Source: an uncultured Bacilli bacterium (lineage in GTDB: Bacteria > Bacillota_I > Bacilli_A > RF39 > UBA660). Taken from it: 25,375 nt of DNA. Every line of letters begins with the position of its first letter. Positions within the stretch are counted from its first letter, which is position 1. The notes below the pieces were generated by a model. That model did no database searches. It was not told the DNA's origin and saw only the letters and a program-made list of their open reading frames with translations. The stretch lies in contig CAKOIM010000014.1 of the NCBI GenBank assembly GCA_934086815.1, positions 1-25,375 of the forward strand, read 5' to 3'. Below are positions 7,734 through 15,236 of this stretch, piece after piece. The position numbers were made by a program, and so were the translations under genes.

Positions 7734-8162
7734 TTACCTCCTATACCTAATGTCTCTTTCTAAGTCTCTTTTTTTAATACTTTCCCTTTTATCATACACT
7801 TTTTTACCCTTAGCTAAACCAATTAATACTTTAGCTTTATTATTTTTCATATATACTTTTAAAGGCACTAATGTATATCCTTCTTTTTTTATTTGTTCAT
7901 ATATTTTTTTTATTTCTCTTTTATGTAACAATAACTTTCTTTCTCTAGTTTCATCATGATTAAATATATTACCTTTATCATATTTTTCAATAAACATATT
8001 AATAATATATGCTTCATTATTTTTAATTCTAACATAACTATCTGTTAAATTAACTTTATTAGCTCTAACTGATTTAATTTCAGTTCCAACTAAAACTATA
8101 CCAGCTTCTATTTCTTTTTCTATAAAATAATTAAAATATGCTTTTTTATTTTTTATTTCCAT
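7734..8162 (-). CDS. smpB: SsrA-binding protein SmpB
   Basis: The 142-aa protein carries the SmpB core: YFIEKEIEAGIVLVGTEIKSVR (about residues 12-33), the ESVRANKVNL-like segment, then HKREIKK, and a basic tail ending KKRDLERDIRYRR. SmpB binds tmRNA and brings it to stalled ribosomes for trans-translation. It is slightly shorter than typical 150-160-aa homologues. The ATG at 8162 lies inside the 3' end of rnr (17-nt overlap) with GGAGG 9 nt upstream. The rnr-smpB pairing fits the known role of RNase R in degrading the trapped mRNAs. No tmRNA gene is seen in the window. Confidence 0.96.
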   Translation of the reverse strand: MEIKNKKAYFNYFIEKEIEAGIVLVGTEIKSVRANKVNLTDSYVRIKNNEAYIINMFIEKYDKGNIFNHDETRERKLLLHKREIKKIYEQIKKEGYTLVPLKVYMKNNKAKVLIGLAKGKKVYDKRESIKKRDLERDIRYRR

Positions 8163-10263
8163 GAGGTTTTTCCTCCTTGACTAATTCAAAGTCAATCGTA
8201 GCATTTTCTTTATTAGCTTTTACTACACGGACACGAACTCTTTGGCCAATACGATATTTTTTTGTTTTATCATTTTTAATTAAAGATAAATATTCAGGAA
8301 CATATGTATAGTACCCATCCAATGTACTAATATGTACTAACCCTTCGATTAAATTATCAAGTTCAACAAATAACCCAAATTTAGTAACACCACTTATAAT
8401 TCCATCATATTCTTCATCCAAATGACTTTCCATATATTCAGCCATTTTCATATCTACGACTTCTCTTTCAGCTTCAATAGAATTAACTTCTGTTTCACTA
8501 GAATGATCTGCTACATCAATTAAATATTTAGCATTAAAATTAATTGTTTCTAAATCTATTCTTTTTTCAAATAAATAAGTTCTAAGTAAACGATGAACAG
8601 TTAAATCTGGAAATCTTCTAATTGGACTTGTAAAATGCGTATAGTTTTTACTAGCTAAACCAAAATGTCCTATATTATTAGTACTATATATAGCTTTTTT
8701 CATACTTCTTAAAAGCATATCTGATAATATACTAAATTCTTCTTTATCACGTAATTCATCTAATACTTTTTGCATAGTTATAGGTGTTAACTTATCAAAT
8801 TTCATATTAAGTTGATAACCTAGTTGTTTTAATAAATTATTAAAGTCTTCGATTTTATCACTATTAGGTAAATCATGTATACGATATATAAAAGGCAGGT
8901 CCATATTGCTTATATGCGTTGCTACAGTTTCATTCGCAGCAATCATAAAATCTTCGATTAATTTCTCACCTTTTCCTTGAACTCTTTTAACTACATCAAT
9001 TGCTTTACCATTTTCATCTTGAATAATTTTAGCTTCATCTATTCCAAAGTCAATATATCCTCGCTCTATTTTTTCTTTTCTTAAAATTATTGCTAATTCT
9101 TCCATTAAAAATATTTGATTAGCATATTCTTGGTAATCGTCTGGTATATTATTTTCTAATACTTTATTAACATTTTTATAAGTCATTTGCTTTCTTGATT
9201 TTATATATGATGGAAAAATATCATAATCAATTACTTTTCCATTTTCATTTATTTTCATTTCACAACTTATAGTAAGACGAATAACTCCCGGATTTAACGA
9301 ACAAATACCATTGGATAATTGATGTGGTAACATTGGTATAACAGTATCTGCTAAATAACTTGAAGTACCCCTTTTAAACGCATCATCGTAAAGGCACGTG
9401 CCAACTTTAACATAATTAGAAACATCAGCTATATGTACACCTAAGATATAATTATCGCCATCTTTTTTGACACTTATTGCATCATCAATATCTTTAGTAT
9501 CATCACCATCTATTGTAAATATTATTTCATTGGTTAAATCCCTACGCCCAGCTAATTCGCTATTAGAAACTTCATCTGGAATACTTTTTAACTCTTCAAT
9601 TGACCCTTCACTAAAATTAAAATCAATACAGTGTTTCGCGGCAATTGTTAAAATATCTACTCCTGGATCATTTTTATGTCCAATTATTTCTTTAACGCGA
9701 CCTAGAAATTTTCTCGCTCCAATTTCTTTTATAATTTCAACTACTACTTTATGTCCTTCAACACAACCTTTTAAACTATCCTTAGTAAGTTTAACAACTA
9801 TTTTTAATTTTTCATCATCTACTTTAAATACTAAATGATTTTTATCTTTGACAATTTCTCCAACAACTGTTTGTAGTTCTCTTTTTAAAATTTTGATAAT
9901 ATGTCCTTCCGGTTCTTCATCATCAATTTTACTTAGTATTTCAGCTTCGACAAAATCTCCGTTTATTGCCCCATTTAAATTTTCAAACTTAATAAATATA
10001 TCTTTATGTGAGCCAATATCTACAAAACCATTTCCACTTCTATTGATACTTAAATATCCTGTTTTTAAAGCTTTAGTATTTTCCATAAGCAAAAATTCAT
10101 GAGACTTTGACTCATGTATAATACCATCTACTACTAAATCATGTATTTCTTTATTTAAAGTATTTATTCCCTCAATTCCTTTTAACCCTATTTTTTGATT
10201 TATAAAGTTTATTCCTTGAGCTTTTGTTTCATTTCTTAATATTTCAATTATTTTTTCCTTCAT
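8146..10263 (-). CDS. rnr: Ribonuclease R
   Basis: At 705 aa this is a normal-length RNase R. It has an N-terminal winged-helix region (about 1-65), cold-shock RNA-binding domains (about 70-230), the RNB catalytic domain (about 240-570) and a C-terminal S1 domain (about 620-695) with a short basic tail. The active-site segment at 252-261 retains the four Asp that bind magnesium (252, 258, 260, 261). The enzyme degrades structured RNA 3' to 5' and works with SmpB/tmRNA in non-stop mRNA decay. The ATG follows AAGGG and lies 3 nt after the stop of the 121-aa gene. Confidence 0.96.
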   Translation of the reverse strand: MKEKIIEILRNETKAQGINFINQKIGLKGIEGINTLNKEIHDLVVDGIIHESKSHEFLLMENTKALKTGYLSINRSGNGFVDIGSHKDIFIKFENLNGAINGDFVEAEILSKIDDEEPEGHIIKILKRELQTVVGEIVKDKNHLVFKVDDEKLKIVVKLTKDSLKGCVEGHKVVVEIIKEIGARKFLGRVKEIIGHKNDPGVDILTIAAKHCIDFNFSEGSIEELKSIPDEVSNSELAGRRDLTNEIIFTIDGDDTKDIDDAISVKKDGDNYILGVHIADVSNYVKVGTCLYDDAFKRGTSSYLADTVIPMLPHQLSNGICSLNPGVIRLTISCEMKINENGKVIDYDIFPSYIKSRKQMTYKNVNKVLENNIPDDYQEYANQIFLMEELAIILRKEKIERGYIDFGIDEAKIIQDENGKAIDVVKRVQGKGEKLIEDFMIAANETVATHISNMDLPFIYRIHDLPNSDKIEDFNNLLKQLGYQLNMKFDKLTPITMQKVLDELRDKEEFSILSDMLLRSMKKAIYSTNNIGHFGLASKNYTHFTSPIRRFPDLTVHRLLRTYLFEKRIDLETINFNAKYLIDVADHSSETEVNSIEAEREVVDMKMAEYMESHLDEEYDGIISGVTKFGLFVELDNLIEGLVHISTLDGYYTYVPEYLSLIKNDKTKKYRIGQRVRVRVVKANKENATIDFELVKEEKPHGNKK

Positions 10264-10266
10264 ATG

Positions 10267-10632
10267 TTACCCTTCTTCATAATTGCATACAGCTTGATTA
10301 TTTTTAAAAGTAATATTAATATATGAATTTTTATCATTTGCAGCAAAATCGTGAGTTATTGGATTCTTTAAATCTTTATCAACATATTTTCTTATTATTA
10401 ATTTATCAAAATGAACTTTACATAGACTTTCAAAACCTTCACAAATAGCTTCCGTATAATTTTCATCCTCGGCCATTTTACAAGCAGATTGTTCTAATTT
10501 TTTTTGATATTCTTCATATTGTTTTGCTTTAAATCCACCCAAAACTAACACAATAGCTAATAATATTGCAAATATAATTATCATAATCATTAATATTTTT
10601 AGTACCCGCTTTTTATCTTTCATTTTTATCAC
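10267..10632 (-). CDS. Small membrane protein with a pilin-like ectodomain
   Basis: This 121-aa protein has a Lys-rich N terminus, a long hydrophobic helix (about residues 11-33) and a Cys-containing domain (Cys51, 64, 71, 116). The domain resembles the stalk of the two neighbouring prepilins: AC.MAE near the helix end, an LI segment, LKNP.T, then YINITFKNN and C.Y. It lacks the G|FTLIE processing motif, so it should stay membrane-anchored rather than be processed. The annotated start is GTG at 10632; ATG at 10623 is an alternative. Neither has a clear Shine-Dalgarno site, and the extended -10 at 10639-10647 puts transcription start at about the GTG. It heads the rnr-smpB operon. The relation to pilins is my reading, not an established family assignment. 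Confidence 0.72.
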   Translation of the reverse strand: MIKMKDKKRVLKILMIMIIIFAILLAIVLVLGGFKAKQYEEYQKKLEQSACKMAEDENYTEAICEGFESLCKVHFDKLIIRKYVDKDLKNPITHDFAANDKNSYINITFKNNQAVCNYEEG

Positions 10633-10638
10633 ATTTAA

Positions 10639-10667
10639 AGTATATCACATTTAAAAAAAATAAACCA
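10639..10667 (-). promoter_or_regulatory. Promoter of the 121-aa/rnr/smpB operon
   Basis: TGATATACT (extended -10, core 10639-10644) has TGGTTT 17 nt upstream (10662-10667) as a weak -35. That -35 lies within the terminator stem of the pilin gene. The predicted start, about 7 nt after the -10, is at or next to the GTG at 10632. Confidence 0.5.
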
Positions 10668-10684
10668 CAATAAATTGGTTTATT
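10653..10684 (-). terminator. Intrinsic terminator of the pilin gene pair
   Basis: AATAAACCA pairs with TGGTTTATT around an 8-nt loop (10659-10684), followed by a run of T (8 at 10653-10660, partly shared with the stem). It starts about 10 nt after the stop codon of the second pilin gene. Confidence 0.82.
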
Positions 10685-10694
10685 AATTTGCGAG

Positions 10695-11819
10695 TTAATT
10701 CTCTCCTAAATATGTAATGAATACAGCACCAGAATTCCCACTAAAAGGTCCTATTTGTTCTCCTTTTAAATTATATGTTGAACCAGATCCTCCATCACCA
10801 TAATTCCCATTCGTGGAACCCCCTGAACTACCACTTGCTAAAGAACCTACACTTCTCCCAGTACTTCCATCTGAATATTCACCTTTCATACTTTTACTTG
10901 CATCGCTTCCGTTACTTCCACCTTCAACAATTATATTTCCAAATTTGGTTGATGTTGAAGACCTACTAGAAGTAGCTCCCATTCCAATAGTTATATTATA
11001 TATACTGCCTTTAATTAATGACATGATATATTCTTCACCAGAGCCTCCACCATCTCCACCTAAATACTTTTTACCTGTATATGGATTTTTTAAAGATGAT
11101 CCACCTCGGCCTCCACCTCCATGCATTTCAATTTTATACTTACCACTTTTAGGCACTACAAATGTTTCATCATCAACAATTTTCCAATTTGTTTGCAAGG
11201 CTTCAGTTTTACCATCTACACTATATATATTACTTTCTTTTTCTAATGTATCTGATACTTTTACTTTTAAGGCATAATTTGTATTATCTACTAAATTTTC
11301 AAATACATATGTATCACTTGTACTTTCTTCATAAGTTATACCATTATCTTTACTAAAGTAGTATTTCTTTATTTTATTAGTTCCTGCCTCAGCTATTATT
11401 TTTACTGTTAAACTATCTGTAGTAACTGAAACATTAGCATTATTTACATGAGGAAGAATATATTCAGAACATTTATCTAAAGTATATTTACAAGTTCTTT
11501 CGTTTTTATCATATTTTATTGCTATACAATTTTCTTGATAGTTAATTACACTTTCCTTAGTCTTTGGATTAATCAGATTCTTATTAAGTAAACCTTCTTC
11601 GATTAAAGTTTTTATCTTTACTCCATATTCTCCATTTATATTATTTTTTTCAGCATACATACATGCTGCATCTTCGATTGTTTTTTCGTAATCTTTTTGT
11701 TCATTTTCTCTTTGTTTATCCATCATGTTTGAAAAACTTAAACCAATCGTCACAGACAAACCTGCAAGCAAAGTAATAACAACAAGCGTTTCTATTAATG
11801 TAAATCCTTTATTTTTCAT
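10695..11819 (-). CDS. Prepilin-like protein with FN3-like stalk and glycine-rich C-terminal domain (copy 2)
   Basis: The 374-aa protein begins with a type IV pilin/pseudopilin leader, MKNKG|FTLIE, with Glu5 of the mature form, and a hydrophobic helix to about residue 30. Residues about 40-117 form a pilin-like domain with four Cys (53, 98, 110, 117). Residues about 124-206 look like a fibronectin type III domain. From about 212 a glycine-rich domain follows (FVVPKSGKYKIEMHGGGG, then many Gly/Ser/Asp repeats), ending GAVFITYLGEN. Such Gly-rich modules occur in phage tail adhesins and surface proteins, so a displayed binding tip is a reasonable inference. It starts 9 nt after the stop of the paralogous copy, with AAGGTGA overlapping that stop. 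No pilus assembly genes are nearby. Confidence 0.85.
   Translation of the reverse strand: MKNKGFTLIETLVVITLLAGLSVTIGLSFSNMMDKQRENEQKDYEKTIEDAACMYAEKNNINGEYGVKIKTLIEEGLLNKNLINPKTKESVINYQENCIAIKYDKNERTCKYTLDKCSEYILPHVNNANVSVTTDSLTVKIIAEAGTNKIKKYYFSKDNGITYEESTSDTYVFENLVDNTNYALKVKVSDTLEKESNIYSVDGKTEALQTNWKIVDDETFVVPKSGKYKIEMHGGGGRGGSSLKNPYTGKKYLGGDGGGSGEEYIMSLIKGSIYNITIGMGATSSRSSTSTKFGNIIVEGGSNGSDASKSMKGEYSDGSTGRSVGSLASGSSGGSTNGNYGDGGSGSTYNLKGEQIGPFSGNSGAVFITYLGEN
11305..11561. repeat. Near-identical paralogue block, unit B (pairs with 12505-12761)
   Basis: By eye, this 257-bp stretch is identical to 12505-12761 at a constant offset of 1200 nt. Similarity continues with scattered substitutions to the start codon of each pilin gene on one side and into the FN3-like coding region on the other. 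The two units code for the pilin domain C-terminal half and the first part of the FN3-like stalk. Confidence 0.9.
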
Positions 11820-11828
11820 GTTTTCACC

Positions 11829-13019
11829 TTAATTTTCACCTAAATAAGTTATAAATAATGCCCCAGAATTTCCATCTCTACCACTAGAACTACTTGATCC
11901 TCCATATCCAGCATCACCATAATTATCTTTAGATGACCCACCGGATGTTTTATTAGCTAAGGACCCTGATACCGAACCATTACTTCCATCACTATTTGAA
12001 CCTCCACTTAATGATGATCTGGCATAACCGCCTCCACCACCATTGCCACCAGCTATACTTAAAAGTTCTCCAAATCTTGTCATACCGCCGTCAATTCCGC
12101 TACTTCCTCTAGCCGTAGAACCTGAGTTAAAATCACTTCCCTTACTACTTCTTCCGCCAGCTCCTCCTTTTCCAATAACAATATCATATTTATCATTTCG
12201 ATTTAAAACTTGAATGTAACTTTCTCCAGAGCCTCCGCCATCACCTCCAGATGCTTCATAATAATGACGACGTGAATCACTCCAAACTTTTGCGCCGCCT
12301 CCACCGCCGCCTCCGCCGCCGTGCATCTCAATTTTATACTTACCACTTTTAGGCACAGTAAAAGTGCCATCTTCTGTATATTCCCAATATTTTTGCATTT
12401 CTTCTGTTTTTCCATCTACACTATATATATTACTTTCATTTTTTAAGGTATCTGACACCTTTACTTTAATTGAATATGATGTATTTTCAACTAAATTTTC
12501 AAACACATATGTATCACTTGTACTTTCTTCATAAGTTATACCATTATCTTTACTAAAGTAGTATTTCTTTATTTTATTAGTTCCTGCCTCAGCTATTATT
12601 TTTACTGTTAAACTATCTGTAGTAACTGAAACATTAGCATTATTTACATGAGGAAGAATATATTCAGAACATTTATCTAAAGTATATTTACAAGTTCTTT
12701 CGTTTTTATCATATTTTATTGCTATACAATTTTCTTGATAGTTAATTACACTTTCCTTAGTATTTGGATTAATCAGATTCTTATTAAGTAAACCTTCTTC
12801 GATTAAAGTTTTTACCTTTACTCCGTATTCTCCATTTATATTATTTTTTTCAGCATACATACATGCGGCATCTTCGATTGTTTTTTCATAGTCTATCTTT
12901 TCATTTTCTCTTTGTTTATCCATCATGTTTGAAAAACTCAGCCCAATCGTCACAGACAAACCTGCAAGTAAAGCTATAACAACTAATGTTTCTATTAATG
13001 TAAATCCTTTTTTTATCAT
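11829..13019 (-). CDS. Prepilin-like protein with FN3-like stalk and glycine-rich C-terminal domain (copy 1)
   Basis: This 396-aa paralogue has the same plan: MIKKG|FTLIE leader, hydrophobic helix, four-Cys pilin domain (Cys53, 98, 110, 117), FN3-like stalk (about 124-206) and a longer glycine-rich end starting FTVPKSGKYKIEMHGGGG. Its first about 200 residues are almost identical to the downstream copy. The glycine-rich part differs in length and sequence apart from its first about 20 residues and the common ending FITYLGEN. The ATG at 13019 follows GGAGAG, with an extended -10 (TGCTATACT) just upstream. The pair forms a bicistronic unit between the secG and 10653 terminators. The prepilin peptidase and assembly machinery must be encoded elsewhere, if present. 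Confidence 0.87.
   Translation of the reverse strand: MIKKGFTLIETLVVIALLAGLSVTIGLSFSNMMDKQRENEKIDYEKTIEDAACMYAEKNNINGEYGVKVKTLIEEGLLNKNLINPNTKESVINYQENCIAIKYDKNERTCKYTLDKCSEYILPHVNNANVSVTTDSLTVKIIAEAGTNKIKKYYFSKDNGITYEESTSDTYVFENLVENTSYSIKVKVSDTLKNESNIYSVDGKTEEMQKYWEYTEDGTFTVPKSGKYKIEMHGGGGGGGGGAKVWSDSRRHYYEASGGDGGGSGESYIQVLNRNDKYDIVIGKGGAGGRSSKGSDFNSGSTARGSSGIDGGMTRFGELLSIAGGNGGGGGYARSSLSGGSNSDGSNGSVSGSLANKTSGGSSKDNYGDAGYGGSSSSSGRDGNSGALFITYLGEN
12505..12761. repeat. Near-identical paralogue block, unit A (pairs with 11305-11561)
   Basis: This is the partner of the block above, in the same orientation. Flanking parts of the two genes differ at several percent of sites or more, so the exact identity of this stretch suggests recent duplication with later gene conversion, or homologous recombination between the copies. 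Confidence 0.9.
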
Positions 13020-13036
13020 AGTATCTCTCCATTATA

Positions 13037-13045
13037 AGTATAGCA
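13037..13045 (-). promoter_or_regulatory. Extended -10 promoter of the pilin gene pair
   Basis: The minus strand reads TGCTATACT (core 13037-13042). A second TATAAT follows directly (13031-13036). There is no good -35; its position falls on the secG terminator stem. The predicted leader is very short, with GGAGAG close to the transcription start. Confidence 0.5.
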
Positions 13046-13051
13046 CATCAT

Positions 13052-13074
13052 AAAAAAAAAGACTATGAAGTCTT
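13052..13074 (-). terminator. Intrinsic terminator of the prfB-tilS-ftsH-secG operon
   Basis: AAGACT pairs with AGTCTT around a 4-nt loop (13059-13074), with a run of T at 13052-13060. The secG stop codon (13073-13075) overlaps the stem. Confidence 0.85.
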
Positions 13075-13291
13075 AATTTAAAAATAATATTAAGGAAATT
13101 ACAAAGAATAAAATTCCTAAAAACATTGTTAATCTACTTATGGCTAATTCTAAACCTCTTTCTTTTTGATGTTGAAATAAATTTTCATTACCACCAGTAA
13201 TTATTCCCCCGGCATCACTTGCTTTATTACCTTGTAAAAGGACAATAGCAATTAATATAACAGAAATAATTAATAATACATTTTCTAACAT
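13073..13291 (-). CDS. secG: Protein-export membrane protein SecG
   Basis: The 72-aa protein has two transmembrane helices (about residues 3-20 and 50-71) separated by a cytoplasmic loop with the SecG-type LLQGNKASDAGGIITGG and a FQHQKERGLE segment before helix 2. SecG is the small accessory subunit of the SecYEG channel and assists SecA-driven translocation; secA is also in this window, about 9.5 kb away. The start lies 2 nt after the ftsH stop, with GGTGA as ribosome site, so it is the last gene of the operon. Confidence 0.92.
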   Translation of the reverse strand: MLENVLLIISVILIAIVLLQGNKASDAGGIITGGNENLFQHQKERGLELAISRLTMFLGILFFVISLILFLN

Positions 13292-13293
13292 TT

Positions 13294-15228
13294 TTATTCA
13301 CCTGTTTCCTTACTTTTTTTACTATTTTTATTTATTTTAGGTTTACTTTCATCTTCTTCTTTTTCTTCAACTTCTTCGATTGGTTTAATTTTACCAGTTT
13401 TAACAACAGATTCAATTTGTTCCTTCGTAATTGTTTCATATTCCATTAAGGCATCGCTTAAAGCAAATATTAAATCTTTATTATCTCCAATAATTTTTTT
13501 AGCTTTTTCATAACATTCTTCAATTATTTTTCTTACTTGTTCATCAATTTCCAAAGCTACTTGATCAGAGAAATTTTTAACTTTATTGTAATCTCTTCCT
13601 AAGAATACTCCTTCACTTTTTTCTTCATATTGAACAGGTCCCAATTCACTCATTCCATATTCAGTTACCATGCTTCGAGCAATTCTTGTTGCTTTTTTAA
13701 AGTCATCTGATGCCCCAGTAGAAATTTCATTTAAAAACATTTCTTCACTAACACGACCACCTAATAAACCAGTAATTTGTGCTAATAACTCTTCTTTTGT
13801 TAATACTGATATTTTTTCTTCTTTTGGTAACATCATTGTGTATCCTCCGGCCATACCACGAGGAATAATTGTTATTTTATGTACTTCTTGAGCATTTTCT
13901 AATTTTAAACCAATAACCGCATGACCTGCTTCATGTATTGAAACAAGTTTCTTTTCTTTTTCCGTTATTTTTCTAGTCGTTTTAGCTGGCCCAAGCAATA
14001 CTCTATCTGTTGCTTCATCGATTTCATCCATTGTAATAGCGGCTTTATTTCGACGTACAGCTAATAACGCTGCTTCATTTAATAAGTTTTCTAAGTCTGC
14101 TCCACTAAAGCCCGGTGTTCTTTGACTTAAGTTTCCTAATTTAATATCTTTTCCTAAAACTTTATTTTTAGCATGAACTTTTAAAATAGCTTCTCTTTCT
14201 TGAGCATCTGGTAAACTTACAGTTACTTGTCTATCAAATCTTCCTGGACGAAGTAAGGCTGGATCTAATACATCAGGTCTATTTGTCGCTGCTATAATGA
14301 TAATTCCTTCGTTTTCTCCAAACCCATCCATTTCTGTTAACAATTGATTTAAAGTTTGTTCTCTTTCATCATGTCCACCGCCAAGACCAGTTCCTCTTTG
14401 ACGTCCAACTGCATCTATTTCATCAATAAAAATTAAACATGGTGCATTTCTTTTTGCTTCTTTAAACATATCACGAACACGTGATGCTCCTACACCAACA
14501 AATAATTCAACAAAATCAGAACCACTTATAAAGAAAAATGGAACGTTTGCTTCTCCAGCAATAGCCTTAGCAAGTAAAGTTTTACCTGTTCCCGGAGGAC
14601 CTACTAATAAAACACCTTTTGGTATTCTTGCCCCCATTTTTTCAAATTTTTTCGGATTTTTCAAGAAATCAATTAATTCTTCAACTTCTGCTTTTTCTTC
14701 CTTTAACCCAGCAACATCTTTAAAACATTTCTTATCTTTATCATTACTTAATCTAGCTTTACTACGACCAAAATCCATAGAATTTTTATTTGAATTAGCT
14801 AACTTAGTAAATAATATATACATAACAACAACCATTAATACAAGTGGCATTACATTAACTAAAATATATAAGAAAACATTTTGTCCCGGATCAGAATTTG
14901 TATCATATTCTTTTATTCCATTTTTATTGATTAAAGATAATATAGACTCAAGTTCCGTACCAACGGCTTTAGTTTCAAACTTTTCTGTTTTAGAATATCC
15001 ATCTAACTTTCCTTCAATAATATAAACACTTTCATTACTTTTCGGAGTTACAGTTACTTCCGTAACATTGTTATCTTTTAATTCAGTCAACAATTCTCCA
15101 GTTTTTAACTCATGAACTTTATTACCTTGAATATTTAAAGCATACATAACAATTAGGATTACTCCAAACAATACTATATATGGTAAAAAGTTTTTAAAAT
15201 TTTCATTTTTATTTGATTTTACATTCAT
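13294..15228 (-). CDS. ftsH: ATP-dependent zinc metalloprotease FtsH
   Basis: This 644-aa membrane protease has two transmembrane helices (about residues 14-31 and 119-140) around an extracellular domain, then an AAA+ domain and an M41 protease domain. Walker A is GPPGTGKT (210-217) and Walker B is LIFIDEID (265-272). The second region of homology contains TNRPDVLDPALLRPGRFD. The zinc site is HEAGH (432-436), with Asp509 as probable third ligand. It degrades misassembled membrane proteins and selected regulators. The C-terminal tail is Glu/Lys-rich. The start ATG 15228 lies 8 nt after the tilS stop, with AAGGTGA overlapping the end of tilS. The hpt gene often found between tilS and ftsH in Firmicutes is absent. 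Confidence 0.98.
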   Translation of the reverse strand: MNVKSNKNENFKNFLPYIVLFGVILIVMYALNIQGNKVHELKTGELLTELKDNNVTEVTVTPKSNESVYIIEGKLDGYSKTEKFETKAVGTELESILSLINKNGIKEYDTNSDPGQNVFLYILVNVMPLVLMVVVMYILFTKLANSNKNSMDFGRSKARLSNDKDKKCFKDVAGLKEEKAEVEELIDFLKNPKKFEKMGARIPKGVLLVGPPGTGKTLLAKAIAGEANVPFFFISGSDFVELFVGVGASRVRDMFKEAKRNAPCLIFIDEIDAVGRQRGTGLGGGHDEREQTLNQLLTEMDGFGENEGIIIIAATNRPDVLDPALLRPGRFDRQVTVSLPDAQEREAILKVHAKNKVLGKDIKLGNLSQRTPGFSGADLENLLNEAALLAVRRNKAAITMDEIDEATDRVLLGPAKTTRKITEKEKKLVSIHEAGHAVIGLKLENAQEVHKITIIPRGMAGGYTMMLPKEEKISVLTKEELLAQITGLLGGRVSEEMFLNEISTGASDDFKKATRIARSMVTEYGMSELGPVQYEEKSEGVFLGRDYNKVKNFSDQVALEIDEQVRKIIEECYEKAKKIIGDNKDLIFALSDALMEYETITKEQIESVVKTGKIKPIEEVEEKEEDESKPKINKNSKKSKETGE

Positions 15229-15236
15229 TTATTAAT

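Noticed and set aside
10813..11277. A 154-codon open frame on the plus strand, Pro-rich
   Set aside because: It is the antisense of the glycine-rich domain: Gly codons read backwards as Pro. It has no ribosome site or promoter, and the minus-strand pilin is clearly coding.
11305..12761. Insertion sequence or transposon explaining the duplicated block
   Set aside because: There are no transposase, terminal inverted repeats or target duplications. The repeat lies within homologous coding regions of paralogous genes.
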